A DNA stretch of 64,000 nt from AG-12 sp035531535 (GCA_035531535.1 DATKSV010000008.1:1-64000), one strand, 5' to 3'. Numbered from the stretch's first letter, positions 52,335 through 61,246 are shown. A program made the numbers and translations. The notes: generated by a model from the letters alone, not told the origin.

Positions 52335-54008
52335 GTGGACGCAGGGCACCCATCGATCGAGCTCTCCCAGCGGGCCAAGCTGGCCATCGTCGGCGCGGTG
52401 ATGCTGGGACTTTTCCTGAGCGCCCTGGACCAGACCGTGGTGGGGACAGCGCTGCCCACCATCGTCACCGACTTGGGAGGCAACAGCCTGTACGTCTGGG
52501 TGGTGACCGCCTATTTGCTCACCAGCACGGTGACCATCCCGATGTACGGAAAGCTCTCCGACATCTTCGGGCGCAAGCTGCTGCTGATCGTCGGAATCTC
52601 CGTCTTCCTGGTCGGCTCGGCGCTCTCCGGGCTGTCCCAGAACATGGCCGAGTTGATCTTCTTCCGGGGCCTCCAGGGGATCGGCGCCGGGGCCCTGTTC
52701 CCGATCTCACTGGCGATCATCGGCGACCTCTTCACCCCCCGCGAGCGGGGCAAGTACCAGGGCTTCTTCGGGGCGGTCTTCGGGCTGGCCTTCCTGGTGG
52801 GCCCCTTCCTGGGCGGCTTCATCACCGACAACATCAGCTGGCACTGGGTCTTCTACGTCAACCTCCCGATCGGGCTGGTAGCCCTGGCCGTGATCGCCAC
52901 CATCCTGCCCAACCACCGCCAGCTGGGCGCGCGGCCCTCGATCGACTACCTGGGCACCCTGGTCTTCACCGCCGCCGTCATCCCGCTTTTGATCGGGCTG
53001 ACCGAGAAGGGCCTCGACAGCAGCTCCGGCCAGGCGATCGGATGGTTGGACTGGCGCGTGGGCGGCCTGATCGCGCTCTCCGCGGTGCTGGGGATGCTCT
53101 TCATCTACGTCGAGCACCGGGCCAAGGAGCCCATCGTGCCGCTGCATCTCTTCAAGGTGCGCACCTATGCGGCCTCCCAGGTGGCCATGTTCCTGCTCTC
53201 CTTCGCCTTCTTCATCGGGGTCATCTTCCTGCCCCGCTACTACCAGGCGGTGCGCGACATCAGCGCCACCGCGTCCGGCTACATGGTGTGGCCGCTCCTG
53301 GTGGGACTGATGGGCACCAGCGTGCTGGCCGGGCTCCTGATCAGCCGCACCGGCAAGTACAAGGTCCTGTTGGTGGGCTCCATGATCATGGCCACCATCG
53401 GCCTGCTGCTGATGACCCAGCTCACCGCCACGGTGGGCAACTGGACGCTCTGGGCCTGGATGCTCGTCATGGGCATCGGCGTCGGGCCCTCCATGTCCGC
53501 CTACACGGTGGTGGTACAGAACGCGGTGCCCCAGAAGGACATCGGAGTCGCCACCAGCAACCTCACATTCTTCCGCCAGATGGGCGGTTCGATCGGGCTG
53601 GCGATAGCGGGGACGTACCTCGCCTCCACCTTCACCAGCCGACTGCCCAAGAACCTGGCCGCCGCCGGGGTGCCGCGGCAGCTAACCAGCAGCTTCAAGG
53701 GAGCTGGAAGCGATAGCAGCCTGACCGGGGTCGGGAATCTGGCCGGGCAGCTCCAGCACACCCTGCCGGCCGCGGCCCGACCATTCATCTCCGACATCGT
53801 GACTGCCATCCACCAGAGCTTGGCTCAGGCGATCGGCGGCAGCTTCTGGCTGGGCGCGGTGGCGGCGGGGGCGGCGGTGCTGGCCACCCTGTACATGAAG
53901 GAGGTGCCGCTGCGGACCTCCATGGGCAGCCACTCCGCGCCCGCGCCGGAGCCGGAGACCACGACCGCGACCCCGACCGACGAGGCGGAGCTGGTGGCCG
54001 CCCAGTGA
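52335..54008 (+). CDS. DHA2-family (EmrB/QacA) MFS drug exporter
   Basis: 557 residues with about 14 membrane helices, the length of DHA2 transporters. Motif D1 in FLSALDQTVVGTALPTI, motif A in GKLSDIFGRKLLL, motif C in GAVFGLAFLVGPFLGG. A long exported loop is predicted near residue 450-500. Start GTG 52335, with AGGAGGAAG upstream. Exports drugs or toxic metabolites by proton antiport. Its stop overlaps the GTG of the MarR gene (GTGA), so the regulator is co-transcribed. Confidence 0.92.
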   Translation: MDAGHPSIELSQRAKLAIVGAVMLGLFLSALDQTVVGTALPTIVTDLGGNSLYVWVVTAYLLTSTVTIPMYGKLSDIFGRKLLLIVGISVFLVGSALSGLSQNMAELIFFRGLQGIGAGALFPISLAIIGDLFTPRERGKYQGFFGAVFGLAFLVGPFLGGFITDNISWHWVFYVNLPIGLVALAVIATILPNHRQLGARPSIDYLGTLVFTAAVIPLLIGLTEKGLDSSSGQAIGWLDWRVGGLIALSAVLGMLFIYVEHRAKEPIVPLHLFKVRTYAASQVAMFLLSFAFFIGVIFLPRYYQAVRDISATASGYMVWPLLVGLMGTSVLAGLLISRTGKYKVLLVGSMIMATIGLLLMTQLTATVGNWTLWAWMLVMGIGVGPSMSAYTVVVQNAVPQKDIGVATSNLTFFRQMGGSIGLAIAGTYLASTFTSRLPKNLAAAGVPRQLTSSFKGAGSDSSLTGVGNLAGQLQHTLPAAARPFISDIVTAIHQSLAQAIGGSFWLGAVAAGAAVLATLYMKEVPLRTSMGSHSAPAPEPETTTATPTDEAELVAAQ

Positions 54009-54499
54009 GCGTCGAGGCACCAGCCCCGCCGTCTTCGCCAAACCCACTCCCAGTGCGTGAGCACCTGATCGCGGAAGCACTGGCCACCCTCGACCGGCTG
54101 TCGGCGCAGCACTGGCGCCAGGGTCCAGGGGCGAGGTTCTCCAAGAAGGACCTTTCGCCCGGACAGATGCATGTACTCATGCTGCTGCATGAGGTCGGCC
54201 CCCTGACGGTCGGTCAGCTGGCGGAGATGCTGCGGGTCAGCATGCCCTCGGTGAGTTCGGTGCTCGACCGGCTCGAGGAGCACGGCTTGGTGGCCCGGCA
54301 AAGGGACGATGGGGACCGCCGCATGGTCCACATCATGCTCACTGACCGAGGAGCCGAGGACGCCGCCGAGGCAGCCGGTTTCCGGCGAGCGGCCGCCCAG
54401 CAGGTTCTGGCCCGCTTTCAGGAGGATGAGTTGGAGGCGCTGCTCAAGGTGCTGGCGGCGACCGAGCGCACCATCTGCTGCCTCAAGGACCCGGCCTGA
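54005..54499 (+). CDS. MarR-family regulator of the exporter operon
   Basis: 164 residues. The winged helix is clear: QMHVLMLLHEVGPLTVGQL, RVSMPSVSSVLDRLEEHGLV and the wing RQRDDGDRRMVHIMLT. Dimerisation helices flank it. Overlap with the exporter gene and the inverted repeat at the upstream promoter argue for repression of its own operon relieved by an exported compound. Confidence 0.92.
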   Translation: MSVEAPAPPSSPNPLPVREHLIAEALATLDRLSAQHWRQGPGARFSKKDLSPGQMHVLMLLHEVGPLTVGQLAEMLRVSMPSVSSVLDRLEEHGLVARQRDDGDRRMVHIMLTDRGAEDAAEAAGFRRAAAQQVLARFQEDELEALLKVLAATERTICCLKDPA

Positions 54500-54512
54500 G
54501 CCGAGCCCAAGC

Positions 54513-56453
54513 TCAGGCGGACACGGCCCGGTTCCCGCCTCTGCGCTTGGCCTTGTACATGGCGCCGTCAGCCGCTCCCAGCAGCTGACCGACGGTCCGG
54601 CCGTGGGTCGGGAACGTAGCCATCCCGATCGAGGCTGTGACCCGGGTCACAGCGCAGGCCGGCGGTAGGGGGATCAGGGCCAGCCGGCGGCGGACCTCCT
54701 TGGCCACCCGGCGAGCGCCATCCAGCCTAGAGTCCGGCAGCAGCAGCACGAACTCCTCGCCACCGTACCGGACCGCGGCGTCCTCGGCTCGGACCGCGTC
54801 CTGGAGAGCCTGCCCAACCGCCCGCAGAATGTTGTCGCCAGCGCCGTGGCCGCAGCTGTCGTTGATCGCCTTGAACCGGTCCAGGTCGATCATCATCAGG
54901 ATCAGGGGGCTGCTGGATCGCTCGGCGGCGGCCAGCTCGCGCCGGCCGGCGTCGCGCAGCCAACGGGTGTTGAGAAGCCCGGTCAAAGGATCGGTGATGG
55001 CGTTCTCGAGCTGCTCCGAATAGAGCTGGGCGTTGCGCCAGGCGGCGGCCGCCATGTGGCCCACCAGGCTCGCCATGTTGAGATCGTCCGAGGTGAAGGC
55101 GTCACGCCGGAAGCGGACCAGGCTGAGGATCCCGAGCCGGTGGTCGCCGGCCACCAGCGGCACCAGCAGCATCGATTCATCGTCGTTCCGGGTCCCGGGC
55201 ACGTGCCCGGCCGCGGGGTGGCAGTCGGCGTCGTTGACCAGTTGGGGGGTGCCCAGGTCGAATGCCCACCCCGTGAGCCCCGAGCCGATCGGGAAAGTGT
55301 GGCCCATGACACCGGTCTCGTAGGACGGCTCACCCGGGGAACGGGCCAGGATCGGGCGGAAGCGCAGCGATTCCCAGTCGGCCTCGTAGACCGCCAGGCC
55401 GTCGGCCGGCACCAGGCGGCCCAGGTGGTGGGCCGCCGCCTCCAGCACCACCATCGGGTCGTGCTCGGTCTGAAACGACCGGGCCGCCAGCACTAGGGCG
55501 TCGGTGACCGTGATCCCGGCGCGCACCGGAGCTACTGAGGGGCTGACCAGGGTCAGGGCTCGCTCCTCCTCATCCATCTGGGCCGGCGGTTGCTCGAGAT
55601 GGAGGATGAGCTGAGGCCGGACCAGCTCCACCGCCCCCGGCCCCTCGGCGGACTGGGGGGCGCCGAAGAGCGGGCCCATGCCGTAGCGAACTCCGATCGC
55701 GGCCAGGCTGTCGAGCTCGGTCCCAGTGGCGATCCCCGACGCCACCAGTCGGGTGCCCACGCGCCGGCTCAGCTCCAGCAGCCCGTACACCACCGCCCGG
55801 GTGCCGAAGTCGGTGTCGACCCCCGCCACCAGGCTGCGATCCAGCTGAGTGATGTCGGGGACGGCGCGTGCCAGCACCGAGAGGCGGTTGCGGCCGTCGC
55901 CCAGGTGCTGCATGGCCACCTTGAACCCGCGCATTCTGAGATCGGCCGTGATGTCGACCAAGGGGGCGGCCTCCGAGAACGGGTCGTCGTCGCTAAGCTG
56001 CCAGACCACCCGGGAGGCGGGAATGTCGGCCTGGCGCACCGCCTGCGCCAGCAGGGTGGACAGCCCGGGGCGAGTCCGGCGCCACCCGTTCAGGCTGATC
56101 AGCACCGCGGCTGGCCTCACCTTTTGCGCCACCGCCAACTGCGCCCTCAAGAGGGCGTCGTCCAAAGTCTCCATGAGGCCGGCTGCGGACGCCGCCTCCC
56201 AGAGGTCCTCCCGAGATGGCAGAGCATCGATGCGGGGTAGGCGCCAGGCCAATTCGTAGGCGAGCACGGCCCGGTCCGACAGCCGCCGGAGCGGCTCGAC
56301 CGTGATCCGCAGGGCATGCGGGCTGAGCAGATCCCGGACCGCGAGTTCAGCGGCATCGGCCACGTTCACCGACGGTCGGCGACGAGACTTGGCACCCTCC
56401 GACCAAGCGGCCTCGGCGAGCGCCCCTGAGTTGTTGAAGACGACCGCAGCCAC
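54513..56453 (-). CDS. Degenerate EAL - GAF - GGDEF protein (diguanylate cyclase)
   Basis: 646 residues. Residues about 45-275 have an EAL fold but catalytic positions are lost: ELAWR replaces EALxR, VVWQLSDDD replaces the ExTE strand, VAMQHLGDG replaces DDFGTG, the Lys is Gln (TQLDRS) and VASGIAT replaces VAEGVE. A GAF domain spans about 310-465. The C-terminal cyclase has RYGGEEFVLLLP and an inhibitory RxxD (RAED) exactly five residues before it. So it should make c-di-GMP with product inhibition, tuned by GAF, with the EAL part acting as a sensor at most. Confidence 0.88.
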   Translation of the reverse strand: MAAVVFNNSGALAEAAWSEGAKSRRRPSVNVADAAELAVRDLLSPHALRITVEPLRRLSDRAVLAYELAWRLPRIDALPSREDLWEAASAAGLMETLDDALLRAQLAVAQKVRPAAVLISLNGWRRTRPGLSTLLAQAVRQADIPASRVVWQLSDDDPFSEAAPLVDITADLRMRGFKVAMQHLGDGRNRLSVLARAVPDITQLDRSLVAGVDTDFGTRAVVYGLLELSRRVGTRLVASGIATGTELDSLAAIGVRYGMGPLFGAPQSAEGPGAVELVRPQLILHLEQPPAQMDEEERALTLVSPSVAPVRAGITVTDALVLAARSFQTEHDPMVVLEAAAHHLGRLVPADGLAVYEADWESLRFRPILARSPGEPSYETGVMGHTFPIGSGLTGWAFDLGTPQLVNDADCHPAAGHVPGTRNDDESMLLVPLVAGDHRLGILSLVRFRRDAFTSDDLNMASLVGHMAAAAWRNAQLYSEQLENAITDPLTGLLNTRWLRDAGRRELAAAERSSSPLILMMIDLDRFKAINDSCGHGAGDNILRAVGQALQDAVRAEDAAVRYGGEEFVLLLPDSRLDGARRVAKEVRRRLALIPLPPACAVTRVTASIGMATFPTHGRTVGQLLGAADGAMYKAKRRGGNRAVSA

Positions 56454-56499
56454 GCAGGAGATCTTGGCACCCGGATGGCAGATCGCGGCGACGATTGAG

Positions 56500-57156
56500 T
56501 TACAGCTCTGTGCTCGTGTTTGTACTGGCGGGCAGGTTGGTCGAGATCAGGCCCGGGGCCACCAGGGTGAGCTCGGAGAAGACCACGTGGGCCGCCAGGG
56601 CGGGCCAGACCGAGCCCGAGGTCATCCTGAGCGCGCCCGTGACCAGGCCCAGGAGCAAAGCGCCGGCGGGCGGCAGCGGGTCCAGCGAAGCGGCCTGGAC
56701 CAGCGCGTAGCAAGCCGTGGCCTGCCCCAGGACGCGACCCGGGTTGTGCCCGCGCGCGATCAGCTCGGAGATGACGCCCTCCCGCCAGAACCACTCCTCG
56801 CCCAGTGCCGCCGGCAGGATCAGCGCCGCCGCCACCATCTTGGGGGTGGACCCTGTGCACTGCTGGAAGCGAGTCAGGCTGCGCCGCCCTCGGCCCGATC
56901 TGGAGATCAGAATCGAAGCCGCCAGGGTGGCTGAGTAGGCGGCGGCACCGAGCCCGGCCCCAACTCCCACCCAGCGCGCGGAGGAGATGCGACCGGACCT
57001 GGCCGACGGCACCAGCAGCCCCGAGCCGGCCAGTCCGGCGGTCATCAGAGGCCAGAATCGCTGCGGGCGATGATAGCTGCCCCGGACCGCGGCGGCCTGC
57101 CCCAGAGCTCCCAGGCCGAGCCTCCACGGCGTCGCCCGTAAAGACGGCTGGACCAC
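56500..57156 (-). CDS. CPBP (CAAX/bacteriocin-processing type) intramembrane protease
   Basis: 218 residues with several membrane segments. The catalytic GEEWFWREGVISEL (EExxxR) and the later SGSVWPALAAHVVFSE with His are the CPBP family motifs. Follows the PNPOx-like gene after 1 base, so probably co-translated. Substrate unknown; members act on prenylated or signal peptides in various settings. Confidence 0.78.
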   Translation of the reverse strand: MVQPSLRATPWRLGLGALGQAAAVRGSYHRPQRFWPLMTAGLAGSGLLVPSARSGRISSARWVGVGAGLGAAAYSATLAASILISRSGRGRRSLTRFQQCTGSTPKMVAAALILPAALGEEWFWREGVISELIARGHNPGRVLGQATACYALVQAASLDPLPPAGALLLGLVTGALRMTSGSVWPALAAHVVFSELTLVAPGLISTNLPASTNTSTEL

Positions 57157-57157
57157 C

Positions 57158-58621
57158 TCAGGTGCGATGGGTTGGCAGGATGCGGTCCAAGGCGGCCGCC
57201 GCGGAGCCGGCGGCCGTGAACGCCGCCCCCAGCCACGGCGCCTGCCCCGGGAGGGGCGCAGGCGCGCGGCGTCCGTGGGCCAGGGGAGGGGCCAAACCGG
57301 AGCTCAGGCTGGCCGGCAACGCGGAGCGCAGGAGCGTTCTGGCGCGTTCCAGCGCCAGATCCCGGCGGGCAGCTTCGACGCGGACCCGCCCGGTGCGGGG
57401 CCTGGCCGCCAGGATGCCCCGGCCCAGGCTCATAGCCCCCACCCGGTGACTGCCTCGCACCAGCAGCGACTGGGCCCAGTCCCGCTCCAGCTCAGCCCTC
57501 TGAGCCAGGTAGCCGAACCAGCCGCCATCCTCTGGGGAGCGGGCCAGGGAGGCCAGCCCGGCATACCAGGGCGCCAGGGCGGCGTCCTGCACGAACAGCT
57601 GCTGCAGCGCCGCCCACACCGCTGCCGGCAGGGCCAGGGCCGGCGCCCTGGTACCGGGCGCTCCGGCAGCGGCCAGATCGACCGCCGGGGGACTCACCCC
57701 CTCCGAGCCCGCGGAGCGCGCGCTCATCAGCCCGGCCGCCAGGCCCGCCGCCAGATCGGGGAGGAAACCGGGGGGTTTGGCCAGTCCGTAGATGGAGCGG
57801 GGCTGAAAGTCGCGCCAGCCCGCTCCCTCCCCCAGAGTGCCGATCCAGCCCACCATGCGAGCGAACTCGAAGGAATCGTCAAACACCCGCACCGCCAGCG
57901 AAGCCTTCGGGACTCGCCGGGAAGGCAGGCCAGCAGCCCGCACCTGGAGGCCGCCCTGGGCCGCGTTTCGTGCCTGCACCGGCAGGGCGAGGGGAGCGCC
58001 GCCATCTTCGGCGGCCAGCGCCAGCACGACGGGAAGGCCGTCGGCGAGCATCTGCCGCCCCTTGAGCTCCAGGCCGCCGACCGAGGTGGGCGAACGGGAA
58101 ACTGAGACAGCCGCCGCGACGCGGCGCTCCCGGGGCTGGCGCCAGGGCCGTAGCCGGCGCAGCTCCCACCCGTTGGCTCCCAGGCTGCCGACCTCGACGA
58201 TCCGGATCCGGATCAGGACCCGCCGCCAGTACTCGCGGTACACGCGTCGCCAGAAGGGGCTTTCGGCGGTGACGCCGAAGAAGTCCCGGGGACCCCCGGG
58301 ACCACCCATCAATCGGAAGAGCTGGGTCAGATTGGCGGTCCCATCGCCGGGGACCACAACCGCCTCCCCCCGCAGCAGGCGGGCCGGCTCCCCCACAGGA
58401 GCCCGTAACAGGGTGACCCGGGGGTGCAGCCGCAGGTTGCGCAGCTTGGCGGCGTAGCCGACCGTGGTCGAGGTCCAGATGGTGCCTTCGGCGGGCAGCA
58501 GCCGTGCCCCCACCGGCGCCACCGAGGGGGTGCCCCAGGGGTTGATGGTGATCAGGTCCCACTGCACAAACCGGTCCAGATAGGCGAAATCCATCAGGGC
58601 CGAGAGATCAGGCTCGGGCAT
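57158..58621 (-). CDS. PNPOx-like split-barrel protein with long C-terminal region
   Basis: 487 residues from ATG 58621. Residues about 10-145 form a pyridoxamine-phosphate-oxidase-like barrel (YLDRFVQWDLITINPWGTPSV, KLRNLRLHPRVTLLRAPVG) that may bind FMN or F420. Residues about 165-280 may form a second barrel (GLPVVLALAAEDGGAPLALP, ASLAVRVFDDSFEFARMVGW). The Ala-rich C-terminus (about 300-487) is unassigned. Coupled to the CPBP gene. Enzymatic role not established. Confidence 0.65.
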   Translation of the reverse strand: MPEPDLSALMDFAYLDRFVQWDLITINPWGTPSVAPVGARLLPAEGTIWTSTTVGYAAKLRNLRLHPRVTLLRAPVGEPARLLRGEAVVVPGDGTANLTQLFRLMGGPGGPRDFFGVTAESPFWRRVYREYWRRVLIRIRIVEVGSLGANGWELRRLRPWRQPRERRVAAAVSVSRSPTSVGGLELKGRQMLADGLPVVLALAAEDGGAPLALPVQARNAAQGGLQVRAAGLPSRRVPKASLAVRVFDDSFEFARMVGWIGTLGEGAGWRDFQPRSIYGLAKPPGFLPDLAAGLAAGLMSARSAGSEGVSPPAVDLAAAGAPGTRAPALALPAAVWAALQQLFVQDAALAPWYAGLASLARSPEDGGWFGYLAQRAELERDWAQSLLVRGSHRVGAMSLGRGILAARPRTGRVRVEAARRDLALERARTLLRSALPASLSSGLAPPLAHGRRAPAPLPGQAPWLGAAFTAAGSAAAALDRILPTHRT

Positions 58622-58654
58622 CGTGACAACCGTACGGGATATCCTCGAGGGGGT

Positions 58655-59161
58655 ATGAAAGTGATCGGGGCCGCCGATGCCGAGGTACACGACCGGATCG
58701 TTCTGCCCTTCCCTCAGGAGCAGGTGTGGGACTTCATCGCCGATATCCGCAACTCCAACCGCTGGATGTTCGGCGTCCGCGAGGTGGTGGGTTCCTTCCG
58801 GCACCCGCTGCAGGAGGGCGACCACCTGCGCATCCGACTGGTCGCGGGCGGCAAGCTGGCTGACAGTGAGTGGGTCATCGGCGCCTGCGAGCGCCCCCAT
58901 CTGGTCACCAGCCGGGGCCATGCTATGGGCGCCAGCGCCGAGCTCAGGATCGAGTGCACCGCGCTGGGACCGGAGTCGACCGAGGTGGTGCAGTCGTTGC
59001 GCTACCAGTTGCCCGGTGGGTTCCTGGGGGTGATCGCGGCGCGCTTCGGGGTCCGGACCATCCTTGAGACCCAGGCCAGGCGCTCACTGCAGGCTCTGTC
59101 CGCCCAGCTCCGGGCCAGGGCTGGAAGGGGTGGCCTGACCCCGCAGGCGGCGCCCGATTGA
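58655..59161 (+). CDS. SRPBCC (START-like) family protein
   Basis: 168 residues. HDRIVLPFPQEQVWDFIADI and NRWMFGVREVVGSFRHPLQEG begin a polyketide cyclase/START-type hydrophobic-pocket fold, ending in VIAARFGVRTILETQARRSL. Such proteins bind or modify lipids, polyketides or other hydrophobic ligands. ATG 58655 is preceded by CGAGGGGGT. Divergent from the PNPOx-like gene, with 33 bases between the two start codons. Confidence 0.85.
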   Translation: MKVIGAADAEVHDRIVLPFPQEQVWDFIADIRNSNRWMFGVREVVGSFRHPLQEGDHLRIRLVAGGKLADSEWVIGACERPHLVTSRGHAMGASAELRIECTALGPESTEVVQSLRYQLPGGFLGVIAARFGVRTILETQARRSLQALSAQLRARAGRGGLTPQAAPD

Positions 59162-59296
59162 ACGCCCTGGGCCGGGTGGCAGGCGCGAGCCGGTTCAAGT
59201 CGGGTGAGCTCGCCGCGGATACCCGCCTGGACCCCGCGGTCGCCCGCCGCCAGCCAGCGTGGCACTGACCGCAGCGGCTGCCGGGCACGCTCGGGG

Positions 59297-60037
59297 ATGA
59301 GCGCCCGCGATCCAACTCCTTTGCCTGCCCCAGAGCGAGGGCCAGTCTGCCCCTGGACGCTGCGAGTGACCGGGACACGCTCGGAGGCGGACCCGGAGCT
59401 GGAGGATGAACGCGTATTCCAGTTGGTTCCAGACCTTCCCGGGCAGGTGCTGTTGTGCCCGCTGATGAACGCGCCGGGCGTCACCCTGGGATCAGCTATC
59501 TGGCGCAGGCCCCACCTGGAGTCGGCGATTCGCGCCTTGGAGGGGATCGGGGAGGTTCGCCTCAGCCCGATCGGCGGCACCGTCGGACCGGGCGGCGCCA
59601 GCTGGTTGAGCCTGCTTTTCGTGGCGCACCTCCCAGACCCGTTCCCCCGCCCCCTGGACCAGTTGATGGCCGGTTTCATGGCCTTCCTTGGTCAGCGCCT
59701 GGGGCCCTGGGAGGTGCCGCTGGAGCGCGGTCGGGTAGCGGGAGCCTGGTGCCCTGGCTTCAGTGATGTCTCGGTCGGCGGGCGCAAGCTGGCGGGGCTC
59801 GGGTTCAAGCTGAGGAGGGAGGCGGCTTTGATCAGGGCCATCATCGGGGTGGGCCCCCCCAGCTCGACCGAACTCGCCGCCCTGGACGCCGCCCACCGCA
59901 CCTTCGGCGATGGCGTCGCAGCGGAACGGCTCAGCTGGCTGGGGCAGATCCTGGGGATGCCCGGGCTGGATCGCGAAGGGGCTCTGCGCCTGCTGGTCGG
60001 CCCCGAGGCGGCGCGGCCTGGGAAGATCTCCTGGTGA
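59297..60037 (+). CDS. Lipoate-protein ligase A-like (BPL/LPL family) protein
   Basis: 246 residues. LSPIGGTVGPGGASWLSLLF and WCPGFSDVSVGGRKLAGLGFK match the BPL_LplA_LipB fold, with the family's conserved Lys in GGRKLAG. Transfers lipoate, octanoate or a related acyl group, or is a paralogue with altered substrate; the N-terminal GRVEY-like arginine motif of LplA is not evident. ATG 59297 with CGGGG upstream. Its stop overlaps the peptide deformylase GTG start (GTGA), so the genes are coupled. Confidence 0.72.
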   Translation: MSARDPTPLPAPERGPVCPWTLRVTGTRSEADPELEDERVFQLVPDLPGQVLLCPLMNAPGVTLGSAIWRRPHLESAIRALEGIGEVRLSPIGGTVGPGGASWLSLLFVAHLPDPFPRPLDQLMAGFMAFLGQRLGPWEVPLERGRVAGAWCPGFSDVSVGGRKLAGLGFKLRREAALIRAIIGVGPPSSTELAALDAAHRTFGDGVAAERLSWLGQILGMPGLDREGALRLLVGPEAARPGKISW

Positions 60038-60531
60038 AAACACGCCCTCCCCTGCAGCTGGTGACCGATCCGGCGGCTGTCCTCCATCATCACTCAGAGC
60101 CCGTGAAGGTGTTCGATGGCGACCTGAGACGCCTGGTGGACGAGATGTTCGAGCGCTGTGTGGAATGGCACGGAGTGGGGCTGGCGGCGCCCCAGGTGGG
60201 CCTCAACCTGCAGCTGGCGGTGGTGGTGTACGAAGGCCACAGATTCGCCATCGCCAACCCGCGGCGGCTCTCGGAAGCGGGTGAGGTGGACGCCCAGGAG
60301 GGCTGCCTTTCGCTCCCCGGCAAGGCGGGCCTGGTGCGTCGCTTCGAGGCGGTCCGGGTGCGCTATCGCAACCTCCACGGCAAGGGAGTGGTGCGCGACT
60401 TCGACGGCTGGCTGGCCCGCATCGTCCAGCACGAGTCAGACCATCTTCAGGGCACCCTGTGCTCCCAGCGCCTCGCGCCCGGGGCCACCTTCGATCCAGT
60501 CCCCGAGGACGAGGAGGAGGAGGACGAGTAA
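60034..60531 (+). CDS. def: Peptide deformylase
   Basis: 165 residues. All three motifs present: GVGLAAPQVG, EGCLSLPG with metal-binding Cys, and IVQHESDHLQG (HExDH) with two metal His and catalytic Glu. The end is highly acidic (PVPEDEEEEDE). Removes the N-formyl group from new proteins. GTG start overlaps the preceding lipoate-ligase-like stop. Confidence 0.93.
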   Translation: MKTRPPLQLVTDPAAVLHHHSEPVKVFDGDLRRLVDEMFERCVEWHGVGLAAPQVGLNLQLAVVVYEGHRFAIANPRRLSEAGEVDAQEGCLSLPGKAGLVRRFEAVRVRYRNLHGKGVVRDFDGWLARIVQHESDHLQGTLCSQRLAPGATFDPVPEDEEEEDE

Positions 60532-60583
60532 GGCGCGAGGGGGCGCCTCTGTCCCGTCCTAGCGCCGGCCCAGGGTCAGTCTC

Positions 60584-60613
60584 GGTGGGGGCCGGGTCAA
60601 CCCGGCCCCCACC
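60584..60613. terminator. Bidirectional terminator-like hairpin between def and yceI
   Basis: Perfect 14-bp inverted repeat (60584-60597 and 60600-60613; GGTGGGGGCCGGGT arm) with the central bases forming a small loop. It sits in the gap between two convergent genes, ideal for stopping both transcripts; no T-tract follows. Confidence 0.65.
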
Positions 60614-60631
60614 TGCCTGGACCGATCGGGG

Positions 60632-61159
60632 CTACGCGGCCACCTCGTTGGCCTCGATGTCAAGGCTTATCTTGATCTCGTCACCGACCAGAACTCCGCC
60701 GGTCTCCAGGGCGACGTTCCAGTTGAGCCCGAAGTCCTTGCGGCTGATCTTGGTGGAGGCCTCGAATCCGGCCACCTTGGCCCCCTGGGGGCTGGTCTGG
60801 ACGCCCAGGAAGGCGACCTCGAGCGCCACCGGGCGGGTCACGTCCTTGACCGTGAGGTCGCCCTCAACCTGGTAGCGATCTCCACCCAGAGCCTTAACGT
60901 TGCGGCTCTGGTAGGTGATTTCAGGATACTTCTCGACCTCGAAGAAGTCGGCTGAGGTGAGGTGGCCGTTGCGGCCTGGCTCACGAGTGTCGATGCTGGC
61001 CACCTGGATCACCGCCTTGGCTGAGCTGTTGGCCAGATCCTGGGGGTTTAGGTCCAGGTCAACCGAGAATTCCTTGAAATTCCCCTTGACGGTGCTTACC
61101 ATCATGTGCCTCACCGAGAACTCAACCGCCGAATGGGCCGTGTCCAATTTCCAGGTCAT
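60632..61159 (-). CDS. YceI-family lipid-binding protein
   Basis: 175 residues. MTWKLDTAHSAVEFSVRHMM, then VSTVKGNFKEFSVDLDL, FFEVEKYPEITYQSRNVKAL and the end NWNVALETGGVLVGDEIKIS match YceI lipocalin-like proteins that bind isoprenoid quinones or similar lipids. Lacks a signal peptide, so cytoplasmic. ATG 61159 has AGGAGG 7 bases upstream. Divergent from a MarR regulator with a shared operator region, so probably controlled by it. Confidence 0.92.
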   Translation of the reverse strand: MTWKLDTAHSAVEFSVRHMMVSTVKGNFKEFSVDLDLNPQDLANSSAKAVIQVASIDTREPGRNGHLTSADFFEVEKYPEITYQSRNVKALGGDRYQVEGDLTVKDVTRPVALEVAFLGVQTSPQGAKVAGFEASTKISRKDFGLNWNVALETGGVLVGDEIKISLDIEANEVAA

Positions 61160-61201
61160 GTACATTCCTCCTGCACTGTATGCGACGCCGCTAGCGTCAT
61201 A

Positions 61202-61246
61202 ATTGCTTATGCAATCATATACTAGAGATACTTGCTCATGCAATCA
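61202..61246. promoter_or_regulatory. Tandem MarR operators over divergent promoters
   Basis: Two near-identical palindromes, TTGCTTATGCAATCA (61203-61217) and TTGCTCATGCAATCA (61232-61246), each with TTGC/GCAA arms around 4 bases and 29 bases apart. The second covers the start codon of the marR gene. Between them TATACT (61218-61223) fits a -10 box for marR; on the other strand TTGCAT and TATGAT spaced 18 bases fit a yceI promoter. Binding would repress both. Confidence 0.7.

Noticed and set aside
57187..58105. Plus-strand frame antisense to the PNPOx-like gene
   Set aside because: Gln/Gly/Arg-rich mirror of the coding strand; no motif.
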